This document shows positions 30,201 through 40,929 of a stretch of DNA of 64,000 nt, piece after piece. The DNA comes from Halomonas sp. (lineage in GTDB: Bacteria; Pseudomonadota; Gammaproteobacteria; Pseudomonadales; Halomonadaceae): assembly GCA_018401555.1 (NCBI GenBank), contig JAGYKP010000100.1, positions 62,001-126,000 of the forward strand, written 5' to 3'. The notes below the pieces were generated by a model, which made no database searches, was not told the origin of the DNA, and saw only the letters and a program-made list of their open reading frames with translations. How positions within the stretch are numbered: the first letter of the stretch is position 1; every line of letters begins with the position of its first letter. The position numbers and the translations under genes were made by a program.

Positions 30201-31336
30201 GCACCGCCCACGAGAGCTTCGTGCGTGCCCGCGAGCTGATCAATGCGTTGGCCGAGGAGGGCGAGAGCGTCGATCTGGAGCAGGCCTTCCTGGTCAAGTG
30301 GGGCCTGTGGGTGGGCTGCAGCCAGCGCCACGCGCACGCCGACGCCTTCCGCCTGGCGACGCGCGCTGGCCGACCTGGCCCGCCAGCTCGACGACCCGCG
30401 CTATTCGCGCCTCGCGGAGTACGCCCAGGCCAGCTGCGAATACTGGGCCGGGCGCATCCCGCTCGCCTATGACCACCTGGACGAGATCAACCCACTCGAG
30501 TGCGAGATGATGATCGAGTGGACTGCCGTTCTCGGACCACCCCCAGGTGGCGGCGGCCTGCTTCCAGGGCTGGGCGCTCTGCCTGCGCGGCGACTACCGT
30601 CGCGCCGAGATTCAGGTGGAGTCGGCCATTCGCCTGGCCGAGCGCATCGGCCACCCCGGCAGCCTGGCCATGGCACTGATGTACGCCGCCGCGCTCTATC
30701 GCCAGCCGGGACACGCGCCTGGCCACCATGCGCCAGCCGAGCGCGCCTTCGAGCTGACCGGCACGCCCGACCTGCACCTCGTGGCAGGTGGCCGCCGCGC
30801 CGGCGTGCTGGGCTGGCAGCGGGCCCTGGCCGGCGACCGCGACGGCCTGGCCCAGATCGAGGCGGCCCAGGAGGAGCTGGCCGAGGCGACTGGGCGCGGT
30901 CCCTACCAGCGCCCGGCCCCTCGCTGGTGGCTGGTGGACGCCCGCATGGCCCTGGGGCGCTTCCGGCCGGGCCGAGGACTACCTCGACCGGTGCGCTGAT
31001 GATCGCCCGCGAGCGCACCACGCTGTCTCGTCGCCGAACTGGCGGCGCACCTGGCGCGCGTCCGCCACCGCCCGGGCCATCTCCCGCGAGGAGGTCAGCG
31101 CCTCGCCGAGCGAGCTGGCCTACTGAGCCAGGCCCGGGAGGACGAAGCAGCCTCCACCAGCAGATCGGCGCCCTGGAAGCCTGGCTCACCCTGATCGATC
31201 CCGCCGACGCCGGCGTCCAGGCAGAGTTCCGCGCACCTGCTGCGGCGAGGTGAGCCACGGCGATGCGCCAGTGCTGACGCGCTGGCGCAGCCTGCTCGAC
31301 CGCGCCCAGCCCAGGGCGTTGGATACTGCCTTGTAG
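27297..31336 (+). CDS. Giant SARP-type regulator with cyclase-like, AAA ATPase and TPR regions (many frame breaks)
   Basis: Spans about 1345 codons. Pieces in successive frames give a consistent order. (1) An OmpR-like winged helix and BTAD start: LTLFGHFSLCLGED, KVKALLVYLLLHH, LAELLWPDQ. (2) Around 28165-28640 a region resembling class III nucleotide cyclases, with RQLSVMAIRLR at its start and VTQGSLDLMSAAEGSELVIS, but without the metal-binding Asp after the first strand. (3) An AAA_16-type ATPase: PSLVGREA, VLVRGPSGMGS (Walker A, Lys lost or misread) and LVLMIDDLQWL (Walker B). (4) From about 29900 TPR-like helices to the end TRWRSLLDRAQPRALDTAL. The stop TAG at 31334-31336 lies in a REPIN. 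More than ten shifts are needed, so exact residues are unreliable. It is a transcriptional regulator by architecture; targets unknown. Confidence 0.65.
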
Positions 31337-31451
31337 GAGGGAGGCTTTGCCTCGCGACTGCGCCGGGCAGGCGCCCCGCGGTGTTGCTGAACCTTCTGGC
31401 GCTACCGGGGAGGCCTTCGGTTCTAGTCGCGATGCGGAGCATCCCTCCTAC
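31333..31451. repeat. REPIN-like inverted repeat (second family)
   Basis: Arms GTAGGAGGGAGGCTTTGCC (from 31333, continuing TCGCGACT) and the inverted copy at 31425-31451, about 27 bases each with three to four mismatches, around a 65-base GC-rich loop that contains further small inverted repeats. It resembles the GTAGGAG-type REPINs of pseudomonads. The preceding regulator ends inside the left arm. It may act as a terminator-like structure. The remaining bases to 31591 hold no gene that I can see. Confidence 0.75.
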
Positions 31452-31591
31452 CAGAAGGGCGAAGGCGCCGTCAGGCGCCCTGCGCCGTTGCTAAGCTTGA
31501 TAGAATTGCCGCTAATAGCTGGCCACCTGAAGGGCGCCTGCTGCAGCCATCCAGCTAACGAAATACCTCAAGAACACCGAAAGGAATCACC

Positions 31592-32765
31592 ATGAAGATC
31601 GCCATCGCCGGCACCGGCTACGTCGGCCTGTCCAACGCCATCCTCCTGGCTCAGCACAACGAAGTCGTCGCCCTGGACATCGTCCCCGAGAAAGTCGACG
31701 CCGCTGAACGCAGACAAGTCGCCCGATCGAAGATGCCGAGAGATCGAAGACTTTCCGGCCCAACGCGCTCAACTTCCGCGCCACGCTCGACAAAGCCGAT
31801 GCCTACACCGGCGCCGACTTCGTCATCATCGCCACCCCCACCGACTACGACCCCGAGACCAACTACTTTCAATACCCGGTCCATCGAAGCGGTCATCAAA
31901 GACGTTATCGGCCATCAACCCAAACGCCGGTGATGGTCATCAAGTCCACGGTGCCGGTGGGCTACACCGCCAAGACCAAAGAAGCGCTTGGCACGCAGAA
32001 CCTCGCTCTTCTCGCCGGAGTTCCTGCGCGAGGGCAGGGCGCTCTACGACAACCTGCACCCGAGCCGCATCATCGTCGGCGAAAAGTCCGAACGCGCCGA
32101 AACCTTCGCCAAGCTTCTGCAACAGGGTGCCATCAAGCAAGACATCCCCACGCTGTTCACCGACAGCACCGAGGCCGAGGCGATCAAGCTCTTCGCCAAC
32201 ACCTACCTGGCCATGCGCGTGGCCTACTTCAACGAGCTGGACACCTACGCCGCCACCCACGGCCTCGACACCCGCCAGATCATCGACGGCGTGTGCCTGG
32301 ACCCCCGCATTGGCAACCACTACAACAACCCCAGCTTCGGCTACGGCGGCTACTGCCTGCCCAAAGACACCAAGCAGCTGTTGGCCAACTACCGTGAGGT
32401 TCCCCAAAACCTCATCCACGCCATCGTAGAGGCCAATACCACCCGCAAAGACTTCATTGCCGACGAAATCATTCGTCGCAAGCCCAAGGTGGTTGGCATC
32501 TACCGCCTGATCATGAAGAGCCGGCTCCGACAACTTCCGCGCCTCCAGCATCCAAGGGATCATGAAGCGCATCAAGGCCAAGGGCATTGAGGTCATCGTC
32601 TATGAGCCGGTGCTGGAGGAGGAGACCTTCTACGGCTCCCGCGTGCTGCGCGACTTCGAGGCCTTCAAGGCCGAGGCCGATGTGATCCTGAGCAACCGCA
32701 TGGCCGCAGAGCTCACCGATGTGGCAGACAAGGTGTACACGCGGGACCTGTTCGGCAGCGACTGA
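31592..32765 (+). CDS. ugd: UDP-glucose 6-dehydrogenase (frame interrupted)
   Basis: About 390 residues. NAD-binding start [19 protein letters not shown], middle [19 protein letters not shown] and [11 protein letters not shown], the catalytic Cys motif [15 protein letters not shown], and C-terminal [19 protein letters not shown]. Frame breaks near 31715, 31865, 31915, 32010 and 32510 are each resolved by a neighbouring frame. It oxidises UDP-glucose to UDP-glucuronate, the precursor of uronic acids in acidic exopolysaccharides. It stands alone, 8 kb before the polysaccharide locus and next to the sulfate activation genes. The ATG at 31592 has AAGGAA 7 bases upstream. Confidence 0.9.
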
Positions 32766-32955
32766 AGTGGGCAAATCCTGGGACTTAAGGTGTTGGTGCC
32801 CCATGCGAGCACGGTGTCGCGCTCTTGGGGCGGGCCCCGTTGTTGTATGCGATGGCGCCGAGGCCGAGTCGTGAGGGCGGCGACCGATAGCAGGGATGGC
32901 ATCGACAGCGCCAGGGTGGGGGCACAGCGCCTCCTCGACGGTCCAGCTCTCCGGC

Positions 32956-32992
32956 GCCTGTCGCCGGGAAAGCCTTGAGCGGTGCTTCCATC
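32956..32992. repeat. Interspersed repeat copy 2 (shared with 17227-17263)
   Basis: GCCTGTCGCCGGGAAAGCC onwards; about 32 of 37 bases match the copy at 17227. It lies in the 272-base gap between ugd and cysH, in which I see no gene. Confidence 0.6.
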
Positions 32993-33037
32993 AACAACCG
33001 AGGGGGGCTGACCCAAGGGGTTGCCCTCAACTCGCTG

Positions 33038-33745
33038 CTACAGATGCAACCCACACTCCCGCTGCATGCCGAAGAAGCGCGTTTCCTCCTCGGTCATGCC
33101 GGGCTGCAGCGGCTGGCTGATGTGCCAGTCGCCGACCGAGGTGTAGCCCTGCTCCCACAGTGGGTGGTAGGGCAGGTCATGCTCGGTCAGGTAGCGGTGC
33201 ACGTCGCGGCTGTGCCAGTCGATCAGCGGATAGACCTTGTAGCGGCCATCGCCGCGCTGCTCCACCACCGGGCGCTGCTCCCGGGTGCTGGACTGCTGGC
33301 GACGCAGCCCGGCGAACCAGGTGCCCACCCGCAGCTCATTCAGCAACCGCTCCATCGGCTCGACCTTCATCAGCCGGTTATAGCGTGTCAGGCCTTCCTG
33401 ACCCTGCTCCCAGAGCTTGCCGTGGCGCATCTCCAGATGCCCCGGCGACAGCGCCGGCCTGGCCACCTTGAGGTTGAGGTTCAGCCGCTCGGTCAGCTCG
33501 TCGACGAAACGGTAGGTCTCGGGAAGCAGGTAGCCGGTATCCACCAGCAGCACCGGCAAGTCCGGCACGATGCGCGTCGCCAGGTGCAGCAGCACGGCCG
33601 ACTGGATGCCGAAGCTGGAGCTGAGCACGAAGGTGCCAGGCAGGTTCTCCAGCGCCCACTCGATACGCGCTTGCGCCGACTGCGATTCGAGCAGCACGCT
33701 GGCATGGTCGATATCGATCTCTTGCTGTAAGGCCGCAGATCCCAT
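33038..33745 (-). CDS. cysH: Phosphoadenosine phosphosulfate (PAPS) reductase
   Basis: A 235-residue protein of the adenine-nucleotide alpha-hydrolase fold. The PP-motif region is [16 protein letters not shown], the substrate loop [14 protein letters not shown], and the C-terminal catalytic Cys lies in MQRECGLHL. The absence of the two Cys-Cys pairs that bind an iron-sulfur cluster indicates the PAPS-specific rather than the APS-specific enzyme. It reduces PAPS to sulfite using thioredoxin in cysteine synthesis. It is the last gene of the cysD-cysNC-cysQ-cysH series, with a 129-base AT-rich gap before it that may hold its own promoter. Intact. Confidence 0.93.
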   Translation of the reverse strand: MGSAALQQEIDIDHASVLLESQSAQARIEWALENLPGTFVLSSSFGIQSAVLLHLATRIVPDLPVLLVDTGYLLPETYRFVDELTERLNLNLKVARPALSPGHLEMRHGKLWEQGQEGLTRYNRLMKVEPMERLLNELRVGTWFAGLRRQQSSTREQRPVVEQRGDGRYKVYPLIDWHSRDVHRYLTEHDLPYHPLWEQGYTSVGDWHISQPLQPGMTEEETRFFGMQRECGLHL

Positions 33746-33874
33746 TGGGTGACTCCGTCTACTCGATTTCTCCCTAGAGTAGAGGTGATTTGAAAGATAA
33801 AAAAGAAATCAATATCTATTCTTTGATGTCTTTTTGGAATATGCGGCCATAATCGAGATTGGTGCTTCCGGCTC

Positions 33875-34657
<783 letters not shown>

Positions 34658-34693
34658 GGGAATTCCTTGTCCAGTGGCGGTGACCCGCGCTCT

Positions 34694-34732
34694 TGGGTCA
34701 GACCCCGGCAAAACCCCGCCGGTGTCTGACCC
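34694..34732. repeat. Paired REP element (degenerate) between cysNC and cysQ
   Basis: TGGGTCAGACCCC (34694-34706) and GGTGTCTGACCC (34721-34732), each with one mismatch to the consensus, and a GC-rich 14-base spacer (GGCAAAACCCCGCC) that can itself pair. Confidence 0.75.
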
Positions 34733-34743
34733 GCAAGCGCTGC

Positions 34744-36649
34744 TTAGGAGATCAGCTGGCGCTTACGCAACATCTCGACGATGGCATCCGCCGCTTCTTC
34801 GCTGCTCATCTCGGTGGTCTTGATGTGCAGGTCGGGGTTCTCCGGTGCCTCGTAGGCCGAGTCGATACCGGTGAAGTTCTTCAACTCGCCACGGCGGGCC
34901 TTCTTGTATAGCCCCTTGGGATCGCGGTCCTCGGCGACATCCAGCGGGGTATCGACGAAGACCTCGATGAACTCGCCTTCCTCCATCAGGTCGCGGGCCA
35001 TCTGGCGCTCGCTGCGGAATGGCGAGATGAAGGCGGTCAGCACGATCAGGCCGGCGTCGACCATCAGCTTGGCGACCTCGCCCACGCGGCGGATATTCTC
35101 CACGCGGTCGGCGTCGGTGAAGCCCAGGTCGCGGTTGAGGCCGTGACGCACGTTGTCACCATCCAGCAGGTAGGTGTGCTGGCCCGCGGCGTGCAGCTTC
35201 TTCTCCACCAGGTTGGCGATGGTCGACTTGCCGGCACCGGAGAGCCCGGTGAACCACAGCACCGCGGGCTGCTGCGCCTTGGAAAGAGCGCGTGCCTGCT
35301 TGTCGATATCCACGTGCTGCATATGGATGTTCTGGCTGCGCCGCAGGGCGAAGTGCAGCATGCCGGCGCCGACGGTGTTGTTGGTCATCCGGTCGATCAG
35401 GATGAAGCCACCGGTGTCGGCGTTCTCCTTGTAGGCATCGAAGGCCACCGGCTTGCTCAGGCTCAGGGTGCACACGCCGATGCCGTTGAGGTCGAGCTGC
35501 TTGGCGGCGGTGTGCTCCAGGGTGTTGATGTTCACCTGGTACTTGATATCGGTGACCGTGGCCGACAGCGTCTGGGTGCCCAGCTTCATGAGATACGGGC
35601 GACCCGGCAGCAGCGGCTCGTCGTGCATCCATACCAGGCTGGTCTCGAACTGGTCGGCGATCTCGGCGGGCTGATCCACGTCGGAGATCACATCGCCTCG
35701 CGAGATATCGATCTCATCCTCGAGCAGCAAGGTCACCGACTGGCCGGCGATCGCCTCGTCCAGATCACCGTCGAAGGTGTAGATCTGCTTGATGGTGCTG
35801 GACTGGCCGGAAGGCTGCACGCGGATGGCATCGCCCGGCTTGATGCTGCCGCTGGCGATCATGCCGGTGAAGCCGCGGAAATCCAGGTTGGGGCGGTTGA
35901 CCCACTGCACCGGCATGCGGAACGGCTGGCGCTGCAGGCGCTCCTCGTCCACCTCCACGGTCTCCAGGTAGGCCATCAGCGTGGGACCGTGATACCACGG
36001 CATATGGTGGCCATGCTCGATGACGTTGTCGCCCTTGAGCGCCGACATCGGGATGAAGGTGATCTCTTCCAGGCCCAGCTGCTTGGCGAACGCACGATAC
36101 TCCTCGACGATCTCGTCGAAGCGTTCCTTCGAGTAGTCCACCAGGTCCATCTTGTTGATGGCCACCACGATATGGCGCATGCCGATCAGCGACATCAGGA
36201 AGCTGTGGCGGCGGGTCTGGGGCAGGATGCCCTGGCGCGCATCCACCATCAGGATGGCGGCATCGGCGGTGGAGGCGCCCGGTCACCATGTTGCGCGTGT
36301 ACTGCTCATGCCCCGGCGTATCGGCGACGATGAACTTGCGCTTGTCGGTGGAGAAGAAGCGGTAGGCCACGTCGATGGTGATGCCCTGCTCGCGCTCGGC
36401 AGCCAAGCCATCCACCAGCAGCGCGAAATCCATCTCGCCGCCCTGGGTGCCCCACTTCTTGGAATCCGCCTCGATGGCGGCCAGCTGATCCTCGAACAGC
36501 AGCTTGGACTCGAACAGCAACCGCCCGATCAGCGTGCTCTTGCCGTCGTCGACGCTGCCGCAGGTGATGAAACGCAGCAGGCCCTTGTGCTCGTGCGACT
36601 TCAGGTAGCCCTCGATGTCGCCAGCGATCATGTCGGAAGAGTGAGCCAT
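34744..36649 (-). CDS. cysNC: Bifunctional sulfate adenylyltransferase subunit 1 / APS kinase (frame interrupted)
   Basis: About 635 residues. The GTPase half has G1 [10 protein letters not shown]3 [12 protein letters not shown] and G4 NKMDLVDYS, then EF-Tu-like beta barrels. The C-terminal APS kinase has its Walker A in [12 protein letters not shown] and [30 protein letters not shown] and [20 protein letters not shown]. One shift near 36278 interrupts the GTPase between G3 and G4. CysN with CysD makes APS from sulfate and ATP; the kinase domain makes PAPS, the sulfate donor for reduction and for sulfotransferases. The start codon overlaps the cysD stop. Confidence 0.95.
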
Positions 36650-37551
36650 CAGAAGTATCCCTCTTGTTTCTTTTTCTCCATGGAAGCGGCGCTGTCGTTA
36701 TCGATAACGCGGCCCTGGCGTTCGGAGGTCTTGGTGAGCAGCATTTCCTGGATGATCGCCGGCAGGGTGTCGGCCTCGGATTCGATGGCGCCGGTCAGCG
36801 GGTAGCAGCCCAGGGTGCGGAAGCGCACCTTGCGCATCATCGGCACCTCGCCCGGCTCCAGCGGCATGCGCTCGTCGTCGACCATGATCAGCGTGCCGTC
36901 GCGCTCCACCACGGGGCGCTCGGCGGAGTAGTAGAGCGGCACGATGGGAATGTTCTGCAGGTAGATGTACTGCCAGATATCCAGCTCGGTCCAGTTGGAG
37001 AGCGGGAAGACACGGATCGACTCACCCTTGTGCTTGCGGGTGTTGAAGAGCCTCCACAGCTCGGGGCGCTGATTCTTCGGGTCCCAGCGGTGCTGGGCGG
37101 TACGGAAGGAGAACACCCGCTCCTTGGCGCGTGACTTCTCCTCGTCGCGACGGGCACCGCCGAAGGCGGCATCGAAGCCGTACTTGTCCAGTGCCTGCTT
37201 GAGGCCCTCGGTCTTCATCACATCGGTGTGGATCGCCGAGCCGTGGCTGAAGGGGTTGATGTCCTTCTCGATGCCCTCGGGGTTGATATGCACGATCAGA
37301 TCCATGCCGGTTTCCTCGGCCATCTTGTCGCGGAACTCGTACATGGCCCGGAACTTCCAGCGCGTATCCACGTGCAAGAGAGGGAAGGGCGGCGGCGCCG
37401 GCGCAAACGCCTTGCGCGCCAGGTGCAGCATCACCGCGCTGTCCTTGCCCACGGAGTAGAGCATCACCGGATTCTCGGTCTCGGCGACCACCTCGCGCAT
37501 GATCTGGATGCTTTCTGCTTCCAGCTTTTGAAGATGGGTGAGTGACGTCAT
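36649..37551 (-). CDS. cysD: Sulfate adenylyltransferase subunit 2
   Basis: A 300-residue ATP pyrophosphatase-type protein starting [15 protein letters not shown]. The PP-loop is [15 protein letters not shown]; further conserved blocks are [16 protein letters not shown] and [12 protein letters not shown], ending KKKQEGYF, the CysD C-terminus. It forms APS with CysN. Start at 37551 is where homology begins; the frame is open further upstream. The first gene of the sulfate activation operon; intact. Confidence 0.96.
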   Translation of the reverse strand: MTSLTHLQKLEAESIQIMREVVAETENPVMLYSVGKDSAVMLHLARKAFAPAPPPFPLLHVDTRWKFRAMYEFRDKMAEETGMDLIVHINPEGIEKDINPFSHGSAIHTDVMKTEGLKQALDKYGFDAAFGGARRDEEKSRAKERVFSFRTAQHRWDPKNQRPELWRLFNTRKHKGESIRVFPLSNWTELDIWQYIYLQNIPIVPLYYSAERPVVERDGTLIMVDDERMPLEPGEVPMMRKVRFRTLGCYPLTGAIESEADTLPAIIQEMLLTKTSERQGRVIDNDSAASMEKKKQEGYF

Positions 37552-37642
37552 GTCATTGGCCTGTTGTCGATGGATAGTAATGTCGTCATGACAGAAAAAG
37601 TGATGGGGCTTACCAGCGGATGCCACGACAGGTGGCTGACAT

Positions 37643-37722
37643 GGGGTCAGACCCCGGCCAGGCCACCAGGCCCATCAACGTGAGCTTCACCGGCATTATC
37701 GACGCCTTCGGGGTCTGACCCC
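37643..37722. repeat. Paired REP element (long-spacer type) upstream of cysD
   Basis: GGGGTCAGACCCC (37643-37655) and GGGGTCTGACCCC (37710-37722), with a 54-base spacer starting GGCCAGG. This is the long-spacer architecture, as also at 61192 and 62638. It lies between the cysD promoter region and the transposase-derived gene. Confidence 0.87.
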
Positions 37723-37748
37723 ATGTCGGCACGCAAGGCGGCGCCAAG

Positions 37749-38551
37749 CTAAAACGCATCCGCAGGTACGGCCATAAGCCGCATTTTCGGGTTCTGATCA
37801 ATCCACCGCCCGACCTCAACTGCCGCCCCGAAATACGCGCCATGAAAGATCAGCGCCACCGGCTTGCCTTCGGCCTGGTCGAGCAGGCGCTGGAACAGCG
37901 CCAGGTAGTCATCGACCATCGGCGGTGCCGTCAGCACGCGGCTATACAGCACGCCGCGCTTGCCGTGCAGGTAGAGCTGGTAACGCTGGCGGCTCGGGCT
38001 GAGGCCTCTACTGCCTCTTGCTGCGTGGGCCGGGCGATACGCACGCCGCCCTGCCAGATGTTGCCACCGGCCTTGCCTGACCTCCTCGAGCACCGCGCGC
38101 GACCTGCTGGCGATACCAGCGACCCACCTGACCACGCTTGCGCTCGAGTGCTTCCAGGGCCATGGGCTCGGGCTTGAGGTCGCGCGCCTCCAGCCAGTGA
38201 TCGATGGCACGCGGTGAGACGCCATGCCCCGCCTCCGTGAGCGCATCGGCCAGGGCGCGACTGCTCCAGGCCGGCTCCGCCGACTCCGGAAGCTCGCGCA
38301 AGCATTCGCCCAGCACCAACTGCGCCACGCGCATCCAGGCGCGCCGCCTGGCCTGCCCTGCGGCCCCGCGGGCGCACCGGCACCGCCTCCCAGCCACCCT
38401 CGCGGAAGGCCTTCCAGGCCGCCGAGACGGTAGGCGCCGACAGGCCAGTACGCGTAGCGACCTCGGCGACGGTGTGCCCATCCAGCCGCAACCTTACGGA
38501 CTGCAGCCGGCACTCATTGAGCATTTCAGGCGATAAATATTTTGCGCTCAT
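37749..38551 (-). CDS. IS630-transposase-derived protein, probably domesticated (frame interrupted)
   Basis: About 267 residues. The N-terminal helix-turn-helix (GHTVAEVATRTGLSAPTVSA, AWKAFREGGW) and a second HTH (SSRALADALTEAGHGVSPRA, IDHWLEARDL) are those of IS630/Tc1-type transposases. The C-terminal part keeps the DDE-domain shape (YQLYLHGKRGVLYSRVL, YLALFQRLLDQAEGKPVA, LIFHGAYFGAAVEVGRWI), but where IS630 enzymes have catalytic Asp-Asn or Asp-Glu this protein has HGAYF and WQGG, and the protein stops at MRLMAVPADAF, before the third acidic residue. No flanking inverted repeats are seen. It is best explained as a DNA-binding protein derived from a transposase. Frame breaks near 38345, 38105 and 38010. 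Confidence 0.55.
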
Positions 38552-38703
38552 TAGTTGGCATAACCTTATGTTCTAGCGCGGAATTACTGCTGGTATTCAT
38601 TAATGATCGAAGCCCGTTATCGACATTATCATAAAAGGCGACGTAGACTCCCACAAGCTGGATTTCCTTCCCACCCTGCAAAGAGCTTCAAGGACGACGC
38701 GTG

Positions 38704-40429
38704 ATGACCTGGGCCGTGCTTCTCTCCATTGCCGGACTCCTCGGCCTGCTGATCAGCGGCGTGGTGCGCCCGGCCATCGCCTTCGTCGGCCTGGCCGGCG
38801 CCTACCTGCTGCTGGACCTGGTGGATACCGCCACCCTGCTGGCGCAGTACACCAACCCGGCTCTGGCCACACTGCTGCTGTTGCTGCTGGTCTCCCTGGC
38901 CCTCGAACGCACCCCGCTGCTCGATTGGCTCTCCCAGCGCCTGCTCACAGGCAGCGAGAAGACCGCCACTGCCCGATTGATGGGGGCCAGCGCCGTCCTC
39001 TCGGCATTTCTCAACAACACCGCCGTGGTGGCGCGCCTTCCTAGGTGCCATCTCGCGTCAGAAGCGCATCGCCCCCTCGCGGCTGCTGATCCCGCTCTCC
39101 TACGCCTCCATCCTGGGTGGCATGACCACCCTGGTAGGCACCTCTACCAACCTGGTGGTCAACTCCTTCGCCCTGGGTAGCGGCGGCTTCGAGCTGGGCA
39201 TGTTCCAGTTCAGCCTGGTGGGTGTTCCCGTGGCGCTTCTCACCTTCGGGGTGTTGCTGTGGCGGGCGCGCAAGCTGCCGGCTCACCCTCCCGAGGACAC
39301 CGCGGAGAAGCTCTCCTACTTCCTGGCCGCCGACCTGGAGGCCGGCTCGGAGATGGTGGGCAAGAGCATCGAGCAGAACCAGCTGCGCAGTCTGGAGGGA
39401 CTCTACCTGCTGGAGCTCGAGCGGGAAGGGCGCCTGATCAGTCCGGTGGGGCCCGAGGAGATCCTGCAGGCCGGCGATACGCTGGTATTCACCGGCGAGG
39501 TGGGCAAGGTGCAGGCGCTGCAGCGCTTTCCCGGGCTCAACCTGTTCGGCCACCAGGCCGACGACCTGCTGGCCACCAATCTGGTGGAGGTGGTCATTTC
39601 CCATGAATCGGAGCTGGCCGGCCAGACCCTGCAGGACGTCGACTTCCGCAGCATGTTCAACGCCGGCGTGGTGGGCATTCGTCGCGGTGGCAAGCGACTG
39701 GAAGGGCAGCTGGGACAGATCCCGCTGCGCGTGGGCGACTGTCTGGTGCTGGCGGTAGGCAGCGACTTCCGCCAGCACCGCAATATCGAGCGCAACTTCC
39801 ACCTGCTCAGTGGCAGCTTCAAGCGCCCGCAGCTCAAGCGGACCGAAAGCATGCTGACCCTGGCTGGCTTCACGGCGGTGATCGGCCTGGCGGCCCTGGA
39901 GTGGCTGCCGCTGTTCCACGGTCTGTTGCTGCTGATGGCCGGACTGGTGGCCGGCAAGGTGCTCAGCCCCGCCGAGCTGCGCCGACGCTTCCCCTTCGAG
40001 CTGTGGCTGATCATCGGCTCGGCGCTGGCCATCGCCCAGGGGCTGGAGAGCTCCGGCGCCGCGGCGCTGCTCGCCCAGGGCATGCAGACGCTGTTCGCCG
40101 GCTACGGCATCTACGCCGCCTTCGTGGGCTGCTACCTGATGACGCTGCTGCTCACCGAGACCGTCACCAACAACGCCGCTGCTGCACTGGCCTTCCCCAT
40201 CGCCTGGACCACCGCCCAGGCCTTCGGCGCCGATCCCATGCCCTTCATCATGGCCGTGGCCTACGGTGCCAGCGCCTGCTTCTTGATACCTTACGGCTAC
40301 CAGACCCACTTGATGGTCTACTCCCCTGGCCGCTACAGCATGGGCGACTTCCTCGGGATCGGCCTGCCGGTCAGCCTGACCTACTCGGCCGCCGTGCTGC
40401 TCCTCACGCCGCTGGTGTTCCCCTTCTGA
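38704..40429 (+). CDS. SLC13-family permease with TrkA-C domains, probable sulfate transporter (frame interrupted)
   Basis: About 575 residues: an N-terminal group of membrane helices with the family motif GGMTTLVGTSTNLVVNSF, two soluble RCK/TrkA-C domains in the middle (LEGLYLLELEREGRLISP; DVDFRSMFNAGVVGIRRGGK), then further helices with TETVTNNAAAALAFPIA, the second helical-hairpin motif. A frameshift near 39035 is in the first membrane half. This TMD-TrkAC-TrkAC-TMD form is typical of bacterial sulfate/anion permeases. Its position divergent from the sulfate activation operon supports sulfate as substrate. ATG 38704 (or GTG 38701) follows AAGGACG. Confidence 0.85.
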
Positions 40430-40664
40430 GAGGGTTCATGCTGCGCCGCCGTTGTGGGCATAAGAGGCGGGCTGTATCCTTCACAAGCCAAGTCGCCTTA
40501 GCCTCTGGCTATCGTTCTCGGCGCTCGCTCCGCGTTCAGCGTGGAGCGGTCCGGCGCAGTTGCGTAGAATGGCGCGATCATCGAAGGATGTCGGCACGGG
40601 GCAGGATTACCCGGCGATATCCCTGTTTCTGAAGGGCATGGGAATGCGCCCGGGACAATCCCCG
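40430..40664. other. Leader region before ops, no gene seen
   Basis: About 235 bases of GC-rich DNA between the permease stop and the ops sequence. Short reading frames here have no resemblance to known proteins. It is the expected place for the promoter of the polysaccharide operon, but I cannot point to a convincing -35/-10 pair. Confidence 0.4.
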
Positions 40665-40676
40665 GGCGGTAGCGTG
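40665..40676 (+). promoter_or_regulatory. ops element (RfaH recruitment site)
   Basis: GGCGGTAGCGTG, an exact match to the ops core found in JUMPstart leaders of capsule, O-antigen and haemolysin operons. The preceding CCCGGGACAATCCCCGGG forms a hairpin directly before it. In enterobacteria the paused polymerase at ops recruits RfaH, which suppresses termination in long operons. It lies on the coding strand of the polysaccharide locus, but an IS element separates it from the first gene. Confidence 0.8.
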
Positions 40677-40803
40677 TTCAGGCACCAATGAATTGCCAAG
40701 AGGACACGCCGTAGAAAACGTAAAAACCACTCTACGAATGGATTTGTATCTCTTTATAAAGAATGGCTAATGTCAGCATCCAGCCAGTTTTCTCTTGGAT
40801 GCC

Positions 40804-40929
40804 TCATGTGTATGGTCCCGGGAAGTAGTGGACAGGGTCACTATGGAATCTCTCGGGGTCATCCTGCCAGCGTTCGAGAATGAACCCAATGGGCGTTTTT
40901 CCCTTGAGTGCACGTAGCGGGCGAGCTCT
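40804..40929 (-). pseudogene. 3' remnant of an integrase-type transposase gene
   Basis: On the minus strand the frame reads ARPLRALKGKTPIGFILERW then QDDPERFHSDPVHYFPGPYT and a TGA at 40804-40806. This is the C-terminal end of an rve-type (DDE integrase core) transposase, as in IS481/IS3-like elements. The 5' part is missing: the frame runs straight into the left inverted repeat of the IS30 element at 40930, which has evidently cut or displaced it. I did not find the other part on the right side of the IS30 copy. Confidence 0.65.

Noticed and set aside
33038-33745. cysH as an APS reductase
   Set aside because: The Cys-Cys pairs that bind the iron-sulfur cluster of APS reductases are missing; only the catalytic Cys of ECGLH is present, and an APS kinase domain exists in cysNC.
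33746-33874. A CysB-type promoter in the AT-rich gap before cysH
   Set aside because: The gap is AT-rich and may hold a promoter, but I could not place a convincing -35/-10 pair or CysB site.
35143-36333. Long plus-strand open frame opposite cysNC
   Set aside because: Shadow of cysNC, whose GTPase and APS kinase motifs are unambiguous on the other strand.
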